A stretch of DNA of 9,381 nt, taken from NCBI GenBank assembly GCA_028283985.1, contig JANQSQ010000101.1, positions 1-9,381 of the forward strand, written 5' to 3'. The stretch is from Rhodothermales bacterium (GTDB lineage Bacteria > Bacteroidota > Rhodothermia > Rhodothermales > VXPQ01). A program made the translations under genes and the position numbers. Below are positions 8,350 through 9,381 of the stretch, piece after piece; positions within the stretch are counted from its first letter, which is position 1, and each line of letters starts with the position of its first letter. The notes under the pieces were generated by a model that had not been told where the DNA came from, made no database searches, and was given only the letters and a program-made list of their open reading frames with translations.

Positions 8350-8712
8350 ATGAGCACCAGCGTTCAAGACCAGTATCAGGCGTCTATTGTCCAGATCAAG
8401 GGCAAATTTCTCGGCAGCGTACACGGCTCCGAACTGAAGGATGTGCTGGATCAACTCAAAGAGGCCGGTAAAGTCAACGTGGTCGTCGATCTTGGAGAGA
8501 CGGACTTCATGGATTCTTCCGGCATCGGCGTGCTGATCGGCGGGTTGACGACCATGCGGAAGGTGGGCGGCGAAGTGCGCCTTGCCAACATGGAGAAGCG
8601 TATCCGCAATTTGTTCATGATGACCCGCCTGCTCGGACCGGTCTTTACCGCCTACGATTCCGTGGAGGCCGCTGCCGAGAGTTTTCGCACCGATCCGCCT
8701 GCGGCGGAGTAG
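8350..8712 (+). CDS. STAS-domain anti-sigma factor antagonist (SpoIIAA/RsbV-like)
   Basis: From ATG 8350 the protein is 120 aa and consists of one STAS domain, the usual size for SpoIIAA/RsbV antagonists. The motif DLGETDFMDSSGIGVLIGG (about 47-65) contains the conserved D-S-S-G; Ser57 corresponds to the serine phosphorylated by anti-sigma kinases in the family. In its unphosphorylated state such a protein binds the kinase/anti-sigma factor and frees the sigma factor. The frame is open further upstream, to 8209, but that part runs back through the uvrB start and has no domain character, so the ATG giving MSTSVQDQYQAS is preferred. No anti-sigma kinase or phosphatase is in the window, so the partner is unknown. 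It is divergent from uvrB. Confidence 0.9.
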   Translation: MSTSVQDQYQASIVQIKGKFLGSVHGSELKDVLDQLKEAGKVNVVVDLGETDFMDSSGIGVLIGGLTTMRKVGGEVRLANMEKRIRNLFMMTRLLGPVFTAYDSVEAAAESFRTDPPAAE

Positions 8713-8729
8713 GGGGTCGGTTATGATAT

Positions 8730-8987
8730 CAGGATACTCTGATTAAGTCCACTTCGCTCAGCGCTTCACGTTCGCGAGTACAGGATGTCATGATTTCATT
8801 GTTGCAATCATCGGGAAACACTGCGGGTTCGGGGCGTCGCGGGCGTGAAGCGCCCTTCAGGAGGCTGCGAGAAGCACGTTGGCTGCGTCATTCCTCATTG
8901 TGTGGGGCCTGCCACACTGCTTCGTCATTTCTTGCCAGCGCACTTCTCGCAGCCTCTGAACTTCGCGGACTTAATCAGAGTATCCTG
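8730..8987. mobile_element. MITE-like element with perfect 21-bp terminal inverted repeats
   Basis: The left end 8730-8750 (CAGGATACTCTGATT..., ending AAGTCC) is the exact reverse complement of 8967-8987 over 21 bp. Inside, a symmetric 96-nt near-palindrome (8861-8956) has 14-bp perfect outer arms (GAGGCTGCGAGAAG at 8861-8874; CTTCTCGCAGCCTC at 8943-8956). It also has equal 25-nt partly pairing flanks and a central hairpin GTGTGG/CCACAC (8900-8905, 8912-8917). The element is 258 bp, encodes no transposase, and has a second partial copy at 2017-2181. No target-site duplication is visible at the ends. It separates the STAS gene from the M16 peptidase domain. Confidence 0.8.
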
Positions 8988-9381
8988 CATTTCTTACGTG
9001 TACCGGCTGCTTTGTGCGCCGGCCTGATCGCTTTTGCTCCCTGGGCGGAGGTCGTTGCACAGAACTGGTCGCCGGAAGACCCGATTCCCCCGGATTCCTC
9101 GGTCGTGGTCGGCCGGCTTGACAACGGGCTGCGCTACTTCGTTCAGGAGAACGACCAACCGGAGAACCGTGCGGAATTGCGTCTGGTCGTGGATGTGGGG
9201 TCTATTATGGAGGACGAGGATCAGCTCGGACTGGCGCATTTCGTGGAGCACATGGCGTTCAACGGCACCGAGAATTTCGAAAAACAGGAGCTGGTCGATT
9301 ATCTGGAGTCGATCGGCATGCAGTTCGGTCCCGACGTCAATGCCTATACGAGTTTCGACGAGACCGTCTATATGCTGCAGG
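8790..9381 (+). CDS. M16 family zinc metallopeptidase, secreted (3' end missing; start uncertain)
   Basis: The M16 (pitrilysin/insulinase-like) domain begins near 9102 with VVVGRLDNGLRYFVQEND. It carries the inverted zinc motif HxxEH as HFVEH (9237-9251), followed by MAFNGTENF and GMQFGPDVNAYTSFDETVY, all typical of bacterial periplasmic M16 peptidases. Upstream, HFLRVPAALCAGLIAFAPW...VVAQ (8988-9062) looks like a signal peptide followed by the mature start NWSPEDP. The frame stays open through the entire MITE-like element back to a stop at 8724. The only in-frame ATG is 8790, inside the element, which would add 66 repeat-encoded residues before the signal peptide. CTG 8985, made of the last three bases of the element, would give a normal 26-aa signal peptide but is a rare start. 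I list 8790 as the formal start only. The downstream Glu zinc ligand and the second M16 domain lie beyond the window. Confidence 0.85.
   Translation, partial: MISLLQSSGNTAGSGRRGREAPFRRLREARWLRHSSLCGACHTASSFLASALLAASELRGLNQSILHFLRVPAALCAGLIAFAPWAEVVAQNWSPEDPIPPDSSVVVGRLDNGLRYFVQENDQPENRAELRLVVDVGSIMEDEDQLGLAHFVEHMAFNGTENFEKQELVDYLESIGMQFGPDVNAYTSFDETVYMLQ

Noticed and set aside
8227..8454. Upstream extension of the UvrB N-terminal frame to ATG 8454
   Set aside because: It would run antisense through the STAS coding region and its promoter; UvrB proteins begin close to the FRLTSPFRPTGDQP block, so ATG 8226 fits.
8711..8746. AGGGGG followed by ATG 8723 as the start of the M16 gene
   Set aside because: The ATG is out of the peptidase frame and meets TAA at 8744; removing the 258-bp element without a target duplication does not restore the frame. 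Other genes here do not use Shine-Dalgarno sequences.
8845..9027. A 60-aa frame whose N-terminus (KRPSGGCEKHVGCVIPH) resembles one on the minus strand at 1781-2071 (TRPSGGCEGFAGRVIPH)
   Set aside because: The resemblance is explained by the nucleotide repeat that both frames cross; the frames then diverge and overlap real genes, so I do not call a conserved small protein.

Overview
The window is about 9.4 kb of moderately GC-rich bacterial chromosome with ordinary gene density, cut inside a gene at both ends. The gene content and start sites suggest a Bacteroidota-like bacterium, perhaps of the Rhodothermia side. Most clear starts (floA, pspA, the CNNM gene, rpmE, uvrB, the STAS gene) have no Shine-Dalgarno sequence, bL31 is the cysteine-free form, and flotillin FloA, PspA and a CNNM/CorC protein occur together. 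This placement is an inference; no rRNA or other decisive marker is present.

Layout. Left block, plus strand: the 3' part of moaC (molybdopterin synthesis), then floA (flotillin-like membrane scaffold) and an unrecognised 191-aa gene. A 162-bp convergent gap filled almost entirely by a repeat separates these from a minus-strand block read right to left: pspA (membrane-stress coat protein), an unrecognised 300-aa two-TM coiled-coil protein, and a CNNM/CBS/CorC_HlyC membrane protein packed only 5 nt behind it. To the right, also on the minus strand, are rpmE (bL31) and, overlapping its start by 4 nt, a 41-codon gene that looks like a minimal type IV prepilin. Then comes uvrB, which is frameshifted just after its Walker A motif. 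uvrB is divergent from a plus-strand STAS-domain anti-sigma-factor antagonist, and the gap between them carries a perfect 8+8 interrupted palindrome. The window ends in the 5' part of a secreted M16 zinc metallopeptidase whose start region is occupied by a 258-bp MITE-like element with perfect 21-bp terminal inverted repeats.

How it fits together. floA, pspA, the 300-aa protein and the CNNM protein all act at or on the inner membrane. They form a plausible membrane-integrity neighbourhood, with the 300-aa protein as the least described part.

The main points for a second look are the MITE-like element and its half copy at 2017-2181, the effect of that element on the M16 start, the 2-nt frameshift in uvrB, the tiny prepilin-like gene coupled to rpmE, the palindrome in the uvrB/STAS promoter region, and the pspA operon.
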